Shown in pieces: positions 8,034 through 17,209 of a stretch of DNA of 64,000 nucleotides; the first letter of the stretch is position 1; each line of letters starts with the position of its first letter. A program made the translations under genes and the position numbers. The stretch covers positions 62,001 through 126,000 of the forward strand of contig CAMBFZ010000002.1 in assembly GCA_945866125.1 (NCBI GenBank), read 5' to 3'. The notes beneath the pieces are model-generated. The model saw only the letters and a program-made list of their open reading frames with translations, was not told where the DNA came from and searched no databases. Source of the stretch: Bordetella parapertussis (GTDB lineage: Bacteria > Pseudomonadota > Gammaproteobacteria > Burkholderiales > Burkholderiaceae_D).

Positions 8034-8483
8034 CTATTTTTTACCTGTGCTGCCAAAGCCGCCTTCGCCGCGCACGCTGGCATCAAACGAATCGACGACA
8101 TTGAATGCTACCTGAAGCACCGGCACGATCACCAACTGAGCCAGTCGCTCCATTGGATTGAGCACAAAGGCGGTGCTGCCCCGGTTCCAGGTCGACACCA
8201 TGAGTTCGCCTTGATAGTCCGAGTCGATCAGGCCAACCAGATTGCCCAGAACGATCCCGTGTTTGTGGCCCAATCCACTGCGCGGCAAAATCATCGCGGC
8301 ATAACCGGGGTCGGCAATGTGAATCGCCAGACCGGTTGGAATTAAATGCGTGCTACCAGGCTCGATCGTGACGGGCTCCGCAATGCAGGCACGCAAATCA
8401 AGCCCGGCGCTGCCCGAGGTGGCGTACGCCGGAAGTTGTTCTTTCATACGCGGGTCGAGAACTTTGATGTCGATGGTTTTCAT
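8034..8483 (-). CDS. dut: dUTP diphosphatase (dUTPase)
   Basis: The 149-residue protein is the trimeric dUTPase that hydrolyses dUTP to dUMP and pyrophosphate, protecting DNA from uracil and feeding thymidylate synthesis. Family motifs are visible in order: GSAGLDLRA, PRSGLGHKHGIVLGNLVGLIDSDYQGEL, and the C-terminal glycine-rich GEGGFGSTGK that closes over the bound nucleotide. It follows coaBC on the same strand by about 30 nt, an association also common in other proteobacteria. Confidence 0.97.
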   Translation of the reverse strand: MKTIDIKVLDPRMKEQLPAYATSGSAGLDLRACIAEPVTIEPGSTHLIPTGLAIHIADPGYAAMILPRSGLGHKHGIVLGNLVGLIDSDYQGELMVSTWNRGSTAFVLNPMERLAQLVIVPVLQVAFNVVDSFDASVRGEGGFGSTGKK

Positions 8484-8516
8484 GGGAGCTGGGATTAATG
8501 GACTAAAAGGAATGGG

Positions 8517-9704
8517 TCAGAGCCGGCGTGCAATCTCGGCCACGAGTTGGCGGGCCAATGTGTCTTTATCTGCGCGGGGCAGGGGCTGGTGCCCTGCCTG
8601 ATCAAACAACACCAACTCATTGTCATCTTTCCCGAAAGTCTGGTGGCCGATGTTGCCGACCAAGAGCGGGATCCCCTTTTTTTCGCGCTTAACCCGGCCA
8701 TACTCGAGCAGATTGTCGGATTCAGCGGCAAAGCCGACGCAATACGGCGCCTGCGGCAGGGCCGCGACAGTGGCGAGGATATCGGGGTTTTGTTCAAATT
8801 TCAGATCCGGCAACGCGCCTTGTTGTTTCTTGATTTTTTGCGCACTCACTGCGGCGACCCGCCAGTCTGCCACTGCGGCAACCGCAATAAATATATGTTG
8901 CCCATCAACCTGCGCCATTACCGCGTCATACATCTCTCGCGCCGTCATCACAGGCAACTGCTTGACGCCCGCAGGCACGGTCAGAGCGGTCGGGCCCGAC
9001 ACGAGTGTGACGACAGCGCCAGCGGCGCGTGCCGCACGCGCCAGCGCATAGCCCATCTTGCCTGAGGAAAGATTGGTAATGCCACGTACCGGATCAATGG
9101 GCTCAAAGGTCGGGCCTGCCGTGATCAGCACCCGTTTTCCCGCTAATAGTTTGGGCTGAAAAAACGCCGTCATCTCTTCGAGCAGCTGCTCCGGCTCCAG
9201 CATGCGGCCCAAGCCTATCTCACCGCAGGCCTGCTCACCGGCGGCCGGCCCCAACAGCGTAATGCCATCTTGCGCCAACTGCGCGACATTGCGTTGTGTT
9301 GCCGGGTTTTGCCACATCTCTACGTTCATGGCCGGGGCGACCAACAAAGCCACCGTGGAAGGACGTGCGAGACACAAGGTTGAAAGCAAATCATCGGCCG
9401 CACCATGTACCAGCTTACGCATAAAATCCGCGGAGCAAGGCGCAATCAAGATCGCGTCAGCGTCACGACTCAGGTCGATATGCGCCATATTATTGGCAAC
9501 GCGACTATCCCATTGATCGGTAAATACCGGCCTGCCAGACAAAGCCTGCATCGTCACCGGTGTAATGAAATGTCGCGCCGCGTCCGTCATCACCACCTGC
9601 ACCGTAGCACCTGCCTTGATTAGTGCACGCGCCAGCTCGGCGGCCTTGTAGCAGGCAACGCCGCCGGTGAGTCCGAGTACGATCCGTTTGCCAAAAAGAT
9701 CCAT
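8517..9704 (-). CDS. coaBC: CoaBC, bifunctional phosphopantothenoylcysteine synthetase/decarboxylase
   Basis: The 395-residue protein carries out two steps of coenzyme A synthesis. The N-terminal flavoprotein decarboxylase (CoaC, about 1-185) has GLTGGVACYKAAELARAL, the catalytic His in NNMAHIDLSRDAD, the substrate-clamp motif PAMNVEMW and the catalytic Cys in GEQACGEIGLG. The C-terminal synthetase (CoaB) has ITAGPTFEPIDPVRGITNLS and SGKMGYALA. The ATG at 9704 is preferred over two upstream GTGs because AGAGG lies about 7 nt before it. It begins just after lspA. Confidence 0.96.
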   Translation of the reverse strand: MDLFGKRIVLGLTGGVACYKAAELARALIKAGATVQVVMTDAARHFITPVTMQALSGRPVFTDQWDSRVANNMAHIDLSRDADAILIAPCSADFMRKLVHGAADDLLSTLCLARPSTVALLVAPAMNVEMWQNPATQRNVAQLAQDGITLLGPAAGEQACGEIGLGRMLEPEQLLEEMTAFFQPKLLAGKRVLITAGPTFEPIDPVRGITNLSSGKMGYALARAARAAGAVVTLVSGPTALTVPAGVKQLPVMTAREMYDAVMAQVDGQHIFIAVAAVADWRVAAVSAQKIKKQQGALPDLKFEQNPDILATVAALPQAPYCVGFAAESDNLLEYGRVKREKKGIPLLVGNIGHQTFGKDDNELVLFDQAGHQPLPRADKDTLARQLVAEIARRL

Positions 9705-9712
9705 CACCACCT

Positions 9713-10210
9713 CTAACGATTAACCCGGCGAAATTCATCAAGGATGAACAGACCGGCACCGATCGTAATGGCACTATCGGCGACATTGAATGCCGGCCAG
9801 TGCCAGCCATAAAAATAGACATCCAGAAAATCGATCACATGACCGTAGGCCAGACGATCAATCAGATTGCCGATCGCGCCACCCAGTATCAAGGCCAGCG
9901 CCCAGCAAAATAGTCGCTGCGAAGGATTGCGCTTCAACATCCAGATAATCAGCAGCGAAGCGGCCAGCGAAATGCCAGCAAACAGATAACGCTGCCAACC
10001 TTGCTGATCCGCCAGAAAGCTGAATGCGGCGCCTTTGTTATAAACCATCACCAGATTAAAAAACGAGGTGACCGGCTCAGACTGACCAAATTCGAGCAAA
10101 CGGCTCATCGTAATTTTGGAAATCTGATCAAACAGCACCACGATCAGTGCAATACCTAACCACAGCGTGACACTGGCACTGCCTGACGACCCTGCATTTT
10201 TCCTTGCCAT
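9713..10210 (-). CDS. lspA: Signal peptidase II (lipoprotein signal peptidase)
   Basis: The 165-residue inner-membrane aspartyl protease cleaves the signal peptide of diacylated prolipoproteins. Four transmembrane segments are evident and the two catalytic aspartates lie in GNLIDRLAYGHVIDFLDVY and FNVADSAITIG. The gene sits between ileS and coaBC on the same strand, the ribF-ileS-lspA order being conserved in many proteobacteria. At least four lipoproteins that would be its substrates are encoded in this window. Confidence 0.97.
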   Translation of the reverse strand: MARKNAGSSGSASVTLWLGIALIVVLFDQISKITMSRLLEFGQSEPVTSFFNLVMVYNKGAAFSFLADQQGWQRYLFAGISLAASLLIIWMLKRNPSQRLFCWALALILGGAIGNLIDRLAYGHVIDFLDVYFYGWHWPAFNVADSAITIGAGLFILDEFRRVNR

Positions 10211-10247
10211 CTTGATCCTTGGTGTTGTTCGTCGCGAGAAGGGTCGA

Positions 10248-13115
10248 TCAGGCTACCCGACGTGGTTCGCCCTGACCAAACAGATTGGCCACACAGCGTC
10301 CGCATAGTCCCGTATGCGCGGCGTGCGCACCGACATCGGCACGATAATGCCAGCAGCGCTCGCATTTTTCGTGGGCCGATGGCGTCACCAGTACCGCTTC
10401 CTCTTCGACCGTATCAACGCGTTCAAGTTGGGCCGCCGAAGTGATCAATATAAATTTCAGATCGTCGCCCAGTGTATTGAGCAGCGCATATTTTTCGCCG
10501 GTTGCACGCAGCCTGACTTCGGCCTGCAAGGATGAGCCAATTGCACCTGATACCCGTACATCTTCCAGCTGCTTTTGCACATCGGCCCGGATCGCGCGCA
10601 AGGTCGTAAATTTTTCCAGCAGCACGTCGGTCGCCTCCACCGCAGGCAGTGTGTAAAACGACTGCGTAAAAATCGTCTCACCTGCTTTTGTGTAGTCATC
10701 AGGATGAACAAATACGGCAAAGGCTTCTTCGGCCGTGAACGAAAGCACTGGTGCCATCAAGGGTAACAAGGCCTGCGTGATATGCCAGATTGCCGTCTGC
10801 GCCGAGCGTCTCGCGGGCGAGGCAATTCCGCTGGTGTAAAGCCGATCTTTCAAGATGTCGAGATAAAAACCGCCGAGATCTTCGGAGCAATACATCTGCA
10901 GCTTGGCCACCACTGGGTGAAATTCGTAGTCATTGAAATGCTGGCGCAGTTCGAGCTGCAATTGCGCGATACGGGCAAGCGCGTAGCGATCGATTTCCAG
11001 CATATCGACCACAGGCACCACGTCTGTCAGTGGATTAAAGTCCGAGGTGTTGGCGAGTAAAAATCGCAGCGTATTACGGATACGCCGATAGCTCTCCACC
11101 ACGCGTTTTAAAATCTCGTCAGAAATTGACAGCTCGCCTGAATAGTCGGTCGATGCCACCCAAAGCCGCAAAATATCGGCGCCGAGCGTGTCGGACACTT
11201 TTTGCGGCGCCACCACATTACCTTTGGACTTGGACATTTTTTTGCCCTCGCCGTCAACCACAAAACCATGCGTCAGCAAGGCCTTGTAAGGAGCGCAGCC
11301 ATTGAGCATGGCCGAGGTCAGTAGCGACGAATGAAACCAACCACGATGCTGATCCGATCCTTCTAAATACAGGTCTGCCGGAAAATGCGACTCCACCTTG
11401 TGCGAGCCACGCAACACTGTCTGATGCGTGGTGCCGGAATCAAACCAGACATCCAGCGTGTCTTTGTTTTTTTCATAGAGAGCGGCATCAGCGCCGAGGA
11501 ACGCCGGCAGGTCCAGCGTGTGCCAGGCTTCGATACCGTGCTGCTCAACTAATTGGGCAACTTTTTCCAGCAGCGCTGGCGTGTCGGGATGCAGCTCGCC
11601 CGTTTCTTTGTGCACAAAGAATGCCATCGGCACGCCCCATTGACGCTGGCGTGACAGCGTCCAATCGGGACGGTTTGCAATCATACCGTGCAGGCGCGCC
11701 TTGCCCCAGGACGGAAAAAATTGCGTCGCCTCAATCGCTGCCAATGCCGTCTCACGCAGGTTCGTGCCGCCGTCCTTTGGCGTGCGATCCATGCTGGCAA
11801 ACCACTGCGATGTTGCGCGATAAATAATCGGCGTCTTATGCCGCCAGCAGTGCATGTAGCTGTGGTCAAACATCACCAGCTTGAACAACGCGCCGGTCGC
11901 CTCAAGCGCGCTACAGATTGGCTTGGAGGCATCCCAGATGGTCATCCCGCCAAACAGCGGCAAGGTCGACGCAAAGTGACCGTCGCCCATTACCGGGCTC
12001 AGGATCGCGTCATCTTTCATCCCATGCGCCTTGCAGGACGCGTAATCTTCGATGCCATAGGCAGGTGCCGAGTGGACGATACCGGTACCGCTGTCGGCTG
12101 TCACATACTCGCCTAGATACACTGGCGAGAGGCGGTCATAGGCGGCGTCGGCGATCGCTAACGGATGGTGAAATTGAAGCAAGGACAAAGCTTCGCCACG
12201 GCAGGTAGCGATTACCTGGCCTTCAAGACCGTAGCGGGTCAGGCAGGAAGACACCAGATCTTCGGCCAAAATCAGCAGAATTTTTTCATCATTGCGCACC
12301 GTTTCCACCAACGCATAGCTGAATTCGGGATGCACATTCAACGCCTGGTTCGACGGAATCGTCCACGGTGTCGTGGTCCAGATCACCGCATAACCTTTGT
12401 CCGTGGGCAGGCTAGCCAGACCGAACGCCTGCGCCACGCGGCCCGGTTCAGCAAAGGCAAAGCCGACATCAATGGCCGGGTCGCGCTTGTCCTGATACTC
12501 GACTTCCGCCTCGGCTAAGGCCGAGCCGCAATCGAAACACCAGTTCACCGGCTTGAGACCACGATAGACAAAACCCTTTTCAAGGATGCTGCCGAGTGCC
12601 CTAATTTCATCGGCCTCGTTGCCAAAATTCATGGTCAGATAAGGATTGTCCCAATCGCCGAGCACGCCAAGCCGGATGAAGTCCTTCTTTTGGCGTTCCA
12701 CTTGTTCGCTTGCATAGGCGCGTGATTTGCTGAGCACTTCAGCGGTGGGTAAATGCTTGCCAAACTGTTTTTCAATCTGGATCTCGATTGGCATGCCGTG
12801 GCAGTCCCATCCCGGCACATACTGCGCATCAAAACCATCCAGCTGACGGGTTTTGACGATCATGTCTTTCAAAATTTTATTGACCGCGTGGCCAATGTGA
12901 ATATCACCATTGGCATAGGGCGGGCCATCATGCAAAATAAATTTGGGTCGACCGACGCTCACTTGCCGAATACGTTGATACAGATTTTTTTCCTGCCACT
13001 GCGCTACCCACTGCGGCTCGCGTTTGGCCATATCGCCGCGCATCGGAAAAGGAGTCTCGGTCATGTTGACCGGATATTTGCTATCGGCCTTGCTGGCTGC
13101 TTTTTTGTCGGACAT
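10248..13115 (-). CDS. ileS: Isoleucyl-tRNA synthetase
   Basis: The 955-residue class I synthetase charges tRNA-Ile. The HIGH motif appears in PYANGDIHIGHAVNKILKDM, the editing (CP1) domain follows with WTTTPWTIPSNQAL, and the KMSKS loop is GKKMSKSKGN. The C-terminal zinc site is intact as CERCW...CGRC. The ATG at 13115 is chosen; the open frame extends five codons further to a TTG with no better ribosome-binding site. It sits between ribF and lspA. No T-box or other leader is visible, only about 65 nt separating it from ribF. Confidence 0.97.
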   Translation of the reverse strand: MSDKKAASKADSKYPVNMTETPFPMRGDMAKREPQWVAQWQEKNLYQRIRQVSVGRPKFILHDGPPYANGDIHIGHAVNKILKDMIVKTRQLDGFDAQYVPGWDCHGMPIEIQIEKQFGKHLPTAEVLSKSRAYASEQVERQKKDFIRLGVLGDWDNPYLTMNFGNEADEIRALGSILEKGFVYRGLKPVNWCFDCGSALAEAEVEYQDKRDPAIDVGFAFAEPGRVAQAFGLASLPTDKGYAVIWTTTPWTIPSNQALNVHPEFSYALVETVRNDEKILLILAEDLVSSCLTRYGLEGQVIATCRGEALSLLQFHHPLAIADAAYDRLSPVYLGEYVTADSGTGIVHSAPAYGIEDYASCKAHGMKDDAILSPVMGDGHFASTLPLFGGMTIWDASKPICSALEATGALFKLVMFDHSYMHCWRHKTPIIYRATSQWFASMDRTPKDGGTNLRETALAAIEATQFFPSWGKARLHGMIANRPDWTLSRQRQWGVPMAFFVHKETGELHPDTPALLEKVAQLVEQHGIEAWHTLDLPAFLGADAALYEKNKDTLDVWFDSGTTHQTVLRGSHKVESHFPADLYLEGSDQHRGWFHSSLLTSAMLNGCAPYKALLTHGFVVDGEGKKMSKSKGNVVAPQKVSDTLGADILRLWVASTDYSGELSISDEILKRVVESYRRIRNTLRFLLANTSDFNPLTDVVPVVDMLEIDRYALARIAQLQLELRQHFNDYEFHPVVAKLQMYCSEDLGGFYLDILKDRLYTSGIASPARRSAQTAIWHITQALLPLMAPVLSFTAEEAFAVFVHPDDYTKAGETIFTQSFYTLPAVEATDVLLEKFTTLRAIRADVQKQLEDVRVSGAIGSSLQAEVRLRATGEKYALLNTLGDDLKFILITSAAQLERVDTVEEEAVLVTPSAHEKCERCWHYRADVGAHAAHTGLCGRCVANLFGQGEPRRVA

Positions 13116-13181
13116 TGGCTTCGTATTCAAAATAAAAAGGGAGATCAGTCATCGCTCTGTTATCAGGGTGATGACGGGGAG

Positions 13182-14159
13182 TCAACTCAGCTTGGAACTG
13201 GCGACAAGCACAGAGTGTTGTTGCTGGAAAAATTGTTGTGCGGCCTTTGCGTCGGCATGGATCGCTTGCGTCAGGGTGGTGAGATCAATGTATTTTTCTT
13301 CGTCGCGTAATTTATGCAAAAATTCGACGCGAACCAGTTTGCCGTAGCACTGCGCATCATAATCAAAAAGATGTACTTCAAGCAGCACCCGGCCATTGTC
13401 TTCGACCGTCGGCCGCACACCCATACTGGCCACTGCAGGTAGAGGTCCCTCGGCCAGTCCATGTACCTGCACCACAAAGATGCCCGACAAGGCATTACGC
13501 TTGTGCGCGATGCGCAGATTAATGGTTGGAAAGCCGATCGTGCGACCGATTTTTTTACCGTGCAGTACGCGTCCCGTGATCGCATAGGGCTGCCCCAGCA
13601 GTGCAGCCGCACCGGCAAAATCACCCGCTTGCAGCGCGCTTCGAACCGCAGAAGAAGAAATCCGTTCGCCCTCCTGCATCACCGTAGGTAGCGCGACCAC
13701 CTCGAAGCCGAGCGCGCGTCCCGCTTCGGCAAGCAGAGCAAAGTTACCTGCGCGTTTGGCACCAAAACAAAAATCATCGCCGACAATGAGCCATTTGACC
13801 TGCAGGCCATCGACCAAGACCTCCTTGATGAAAGCCTGAGGCGAGAGTGCAGCAAAGCGGGCATTGAAATGTTCAACGATCACGCGGTCTACACCGGCCG
13901 CAGCGAGCGATTGTAATTTGTCCCGCAGATTGGCGATGCGCGCCGGGGCGCGGCTCAAGTCGCCCGCCATCTGCGCGAAAAATTCACGCGGGTGAGGCTC
14001 AAAGGTCATCACGGCCGTGTCGATACCAAGTCGTTTTGCGGCCTCGCGTGCAGGATCGAGCAGCGCCCGATGGCCGCGATGTAGGCCATCAAAATTGCCG
14101 ATCGTAAGCGCGCAGGGGCGGCGCGCATCGGCATGGGGAAGTCCGCGAAATACCTTCAT
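13182..14159 (-). CDS. ribF: Bifunctional riboflavin kinase/FAD synthetase
   Basis: The 325-residue enzyme phosphorylates riboflavin to FMN and adenylates FMN to FAD. The N-terminal adenylyltransferase domain shows TIGNFDGLHRGHRALLD (nucleotidyltransferase GxxHxGH-like motif) and the C-terminal kinase domain shows HGKKIGRTIGFPTINL and the EVHLFDYDAQCYGK segment. It leads the ribF-ileS-lspA-coaBC-dut run on the minus strand, and a TATAAT at 14203-14198 lies about 40 nt before its ATG, so this is a likely operon promoter. No FMN riboswitch is present. Confidence 0.96.
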   Translation of the reverse strand: MKVFRGLPHADARRPCALTIGNFDGLHRGHRALLDPAREAAKRLGIDTAVMTFEPHPREFFAQMAGDLSRAPARIANLRDKLQSLAAAGVDRVIVEHFNARFAALSPQAFIKEVLVDGLQVKWLIVGDDFCFGAKRAGNFALLAEAGRALGFEVVALPTVMQEGERISSSAVRSALQAGDFAGAAALLGQPYAITGRVLHGKKIGRTIGFPTINLRIAHKRNALSGIFVVQVHGLAEGPLPAVASMGVRPTVEDNGRVLLEVHLFDYDAQCYGKLVRVEFLHKLRDEEKYIDLTTLTQAIHADAKAAQQFFQQQHSVLVASSKLS

Positions 14160-14197
14160 TAGTCTGGAATTAGCTCAGAGCAGTAGCAAAGCCGTCG

Positions 14198-14203
14198 ATT
14201 ATA
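14198..14203 (-). promoter_or_regulatory. -10 box of the ribF operon
   Basis: A perfect TATAAT on the reverse strand, with no good -35 hexamer. It predicts a leader of roughly 30 nt for ribF. Confidence 0.5.
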
Positions 14204-14284
14204 GTTGTTTTCGGCTGCTTTTTCGGATCAGACAGCGCGCTTTGCCCGACGATTAGCCCGTCTGAGCGCCCCATGAACAGGGCG

Positions 14285-15010
14285 TTAGTTCGAGCCCCAG
14301 TGCGCCTGCACGATGGCGAGCGCTGCCAGACCGGCAGTCTCGGTGCGTAATATGCGCTCGCCCATCGTCAGGCAGAGCGCGCCGTGGGCAAGGGCAGCGC
14401 TTTCTTCGACATCCGAAAACCCGCCCTCTGGTCCAATCAAAATCGTCAGCGCCTGTGGTGGATGATGGCGTGCCCAGTCAGACAGCGACGTGCTGCCGCG
14501 CGGCGAGAGCAGCACGCGCCGGTGCAGGTCTTGTTGACGGATCCACTGACCAAAGTCGGCCGGTTCAGCCAGATGCGGCAGCCGATTGCGGCCGCACTGC
14601 TCGGCGGCCGCGGCCATGATGCCCTGCCAGTGCGTCATTTTTTTTTCGGTGCGCTCAGGGGAAAGCCTCACCACCGAGCGCGCGGCCGCCAGCGGCTGTA
14701 TCGCCGTCGCACCCAGTTCAACCGCTTTTTCAACAATCCAGTCCATCTTGCTGCCCTCAGGCAGCGCTTGCGCCAGCGTCAGTGCGTGGGCCGGTTCGGC
14801 TTCGCGTGCAGAGAAAATCTTTAGCTCGACCTGCACGTGTTTTTTTTCAATGCCAACTAAGGTGGCGGCGTATTCGCCACCCCTGCCATTGAACACCGTG
14901 ATGACGTCATTGACTGACAAGCGCAGCACCTGTACGTGGCGCGCTACCGCATCCGGCAGAGGCATCATTAGCCCGACATGCAAAGGTACATCACAAAAAA
15001 AACGGGGCAT
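14285..15010 (-). CDS. rsmE: 16S rRNA (uracil-1498-N3) methyltransferase
   Basis: The 241-residue SPOUT-class methyltransferase modifies U1498 of 16S rRNA using S-adenosylmethionine. The N-terminal PUA-like domain (with HVQVLRLSVNDVITVFNGRG) is followed by the knotted catalytic domain containing KMDWIVEKAVELGATAIQPL, ILIGPEGGFSDVEE and the C-terminal MGERILRTETAGLAAL, all characteristic. It is divergent from tkt and separated from ribF by 125 nt that contain the ribF promoter, so it is probably transcribed separately. Confidence 0.95.
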   Translation of the reverse strand: MPRFFCDVPLHVGLMMPLPDAVARHVQVLRLSVNDVITVFNGRGGEYAATLVGIEKKHVQVELKIFSAREAEPAHALTLAQALPEGSKMDWIVEKAVELGATAIQPLAAARSVVRLSPERTEKKMTHWQGIMAAAAEQCGRNRLPHLAEPADFGQWIRQQDLHRRVLLSPRGSTSLSDWARHHPPQALTILIGPEGGFSDVEESAALAHGALCLTMGERILRTETAGLAALAIVQAHWGSN

Positions 15011-15083
15011 GGCGAGCTCGATTCATAAAATGAAGACAGGTCTTGATAGTGCTTTGCTAATTGTAAGCGCGCTATAGACGGTC

Positions 15084-15092
15084 TGGTAAAAT
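15084..15092 (+). promoter_or_regulatory. Extended -10 promoter of tkt
   Basis: TGG followed by TAAAAT at 15087-15092 forms an extended -10 element; no clear -35. The transcript start near 15099 would give a leader of about 55 nt. Confidence 0.5.
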
Positions 15093-15153
15093 GTGCGGCT
15101 TTTCCGCAGGCAGGAACGGTCCTAGACTGCGCACCGCATTCAATTTTACCAAC

Positions 15154-17148
15154 ATGAATTCAACTCTCTTGAGCAGCAAAATGGCCAACGCAATCCGTGC
15201 GCTGGCAATGGACGCCGTACAGAAGGCAAATTCCGGCCATCCCGGTATGCCGATGGGCATGGCAGAGATCGCTGTAGCGCTTTGGGCACGGCACCTGCGC
15301 CACAATCCGGCTGATCCCAAATGGATCGATCGTGACCGCTTTGTGGTCTCCAACGGGCATGGCTCCATGCTGCTTTATGCGCTCTTGCATCTGTCGGGCT
15401 ATGCGTTGTCGATGGACGAAATTAAAAATTTCCGGCAGCTGCATTCGAAAACCCCGGGTCATCCGGAAGTCGATGTCACGCCCGGTGTCGAGACGACCAC
15501 CGGTCCGCTGGGTCAGGGCATCACCAATGCAGTTGGCATGGCCTTGGCAGAGTCTTTGCTGGCTGCTGAGTTTAATAAGCCCGGGCACACGATCGTCGAC
15601 CATCACACCTATGTGTTTCTGGGCGACGGCTGCCTGATGGAAGGCATCAGTCATGAGGCTTGCTCGCTGGCTGGCACACTGCGGCTGTCCAAACTCATCG
15701 CGCTCTATGACGATAACGGTATTTCCATTGACGGCAAAGTAGATGGCTGGTTCCGTGACGATACTCCTAAGCGTTTTGATGCCTATGGCTGGAACGTGAT
15801 CCCCAATGTCGATGGTCACAATGTCGATGCCATTGATGCTGCCATAGCCGCGGCAAAAAAATCCGATCGCCCCACCCTGATCTGCTGCAAGACCGTCATC
15901 GGCAAGGGCTCACCAAACATGCAAGGCAGCGATAAAGTACACGGCGCTGCGCTGGGTGATGCCGAGATCGCTGCGACGCGCGCCGCGATCGATTGGCCGT
16001 ATGCACCGTTTGAAATGCCTGCGGATGTCTACGCCGCTTGGGATGCCAAAGCCAACGGTACAAAGCTGCAGTCGAGCTGGCAAACAAAATTCACGTCCTA
16101 CCGCGAACAGTTCCCAGCCGAGGCCGCAGAACTGCAACGCCGTATGCAAGGCACCTTGCCGGCGCAATTCGATCAGACCGTGGCCGCCTACATTGCGGCC
16201 TGTGTCGAGAAAAAAGAAACGATCGCGTCACGCAAGGCCAGCCAGAATGCGATTCAGGCGCTGGCGCCGATTCTGCCCGAATTTTTAGGCGGCTCGGCCG
16301 ACTTGACCGGGTCCAATCTCACCAACTGGAAAGAATGCGTGGCCGTGCGAGCCGATCAGCCTGGCAATCACATCAACTATGGTGTGCGCGAATTTGGCAT
16401 GAGCGCAATCATGAACGGCATCGCGCTGCATGGCGGCTACATTCCTTTTGGCGCAACCTTTCTGACCTTCTCCGATTACAGTCGCAACGCCTTGCGCATG
16501 GCAGCCCTGATGAAGATCCGCTCGATCTTCGTGTTCACTCATGATTCGATCGGTCTGGGTGAAGACGGCCCGACGCATCAGTCAGTCGAGCATATTTCGA
16601 GCATGCGTCTGATTCCCCATCTCGATAACTGGCGTCCTTGCGACACCGTTGAATCCGCGGTCGCGTGGGAGCAAGCTGTGCGTCGTCAAAACGGTCCGAG
16701 TACCTTGATTTTTTCCCGCCAAAATTTACCTTACATGGCGCGCAGTGCTGCCCAACTCGCTGATATCCGTCGTGGTGGCTATGTAATCAAAGACGTTGCC
16801 GACCCGCAGGCAATTCTCATCGCCACCGGCTCTGAGATGGAGCTGGCCATGAAGTCTGCGCAAGAGCTGGAGTCGCAAGGCGTGCGTGTGCGTGTGGTCT
16901 CCATGCCCAGTACCGACGTATTTGATCGACAGGATGCCGCCTATAAGGCCAGCGTCTTGCTCAAGGGCGTGCCGCGCGTCGCTGTTGAGGCCGGCGTCAG
17001 CGATTTCTGGTTTAAGTATGTGGGCCTCGATGGCGCCGTGATCGGCATGGACAGCTTTGGCGAGTCCGCACCTGCTGGTGCACTGTTTACCCATTTTGGA
17101 TTCACCACCGAGAAGGTCGTGGCCGCGGTCAAATCAGTGTTGCACTAA
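15154..17148 (+). CDS. tkt: Transketolase
   Basis: The 664-residue thiamine-diphosphate enzyme moves two-carbon ketol units in the pentose phosphate pathway. Signatures include AVQKANSGHPGMPMGMAEIA, SNGHGSMLLYALLHLSGY, the ThDP motif from GDGCLMEGISHEA to YDDNGISIDG, and the pyrimidine-domain stretch THDSIGLGEDGPTHQSVEH. The ATG at 15154 gives the expected N-terminus (MNSTLLSSKMANAIRALAMD); a 21-residue upstream extension is not family-like. The Shine-Dalgarno is poor. gap follows 61 nt downstream on the same strand, linking pentose phosphate flux to glyceraldehyde 3-phosphate. Confidence 0.96.
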   Translation: MNSTLLSSKMANAIRALAMDAVQKANSGHPGMPMGMAEIAVALWARHLRHNPADPKWIDRDRFVVSNGHGSMLLYALLHLSGYALSMDEIKNFRQLHSKTPGHPEVDVTPGVETTTGPLGQGITNAVGMALAESLLAAEFNKPGHTIVDHHTYVFLGDGCLMEGISHEACSLAGTLRLSKLIALYDDNGISIDGKVDGWFRDDTPKRFDAYGWNVIPNVDGHNVDAIDAAIAAAKKSDRPTLICCKTVIGKGSPNMQGSDKVHGAALGDAEIAATRAAIDWPYAPFEMPADVYAAWDAKANGTKLQSSWQTKFTSYREQFPAEAAELQRRMQGTLPAQFDQTVAAYIAACVEKKETIASRKASQNAIQALAPILPEFLGGSADLTGSNLTNWKECVAVRADQPGNHINYGVREFGMSAIMNGIALHGGYIPFGATFLTFSDYSRNALRMAALMKIRSIFVFTHDSIGLGEDGPTHQSVEHISSMRLIPHLDNWRPCDTVESAVAWEQAVRRQNGPSTLIFSRQNLPYMARSAAQLADIRRGGYVIKDVADPQAILIATGSEMELAMKSAQELESQGVRVRVVSMPSTDVFDRQDAAYKASVLLKGVPRVAVEAGVSDFWFKYVGLDGAVIGMDSFGESAPAGALFTHFGFTTEKVVAAVKSVLH

Positions 17149-17209
17149 TCGGGCACCATTCAACTTATTCAATTTTATTTAATCAGCACCTATCTTCCGG
17201 GAGACCAGC

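Noticed and set aside
13131..13181. Possible terminator or T-box between ribF and ileS
   Set aside because: Only a six-pair stem (GTCATC/GATGAC) with a long loop and a distant T-run; no T-box motif, and bacteria of this group do not use T-boxes for ileS.
14165..14240. tRNA-like stretch (GGAATTAGCTCAG...)
   Set aside because: It resembles the start of a tRNA, but the D-arm does not close, there is no T-loop GGTTCGA sequence and no acceptor partner. It lies in the ribF promoter region.
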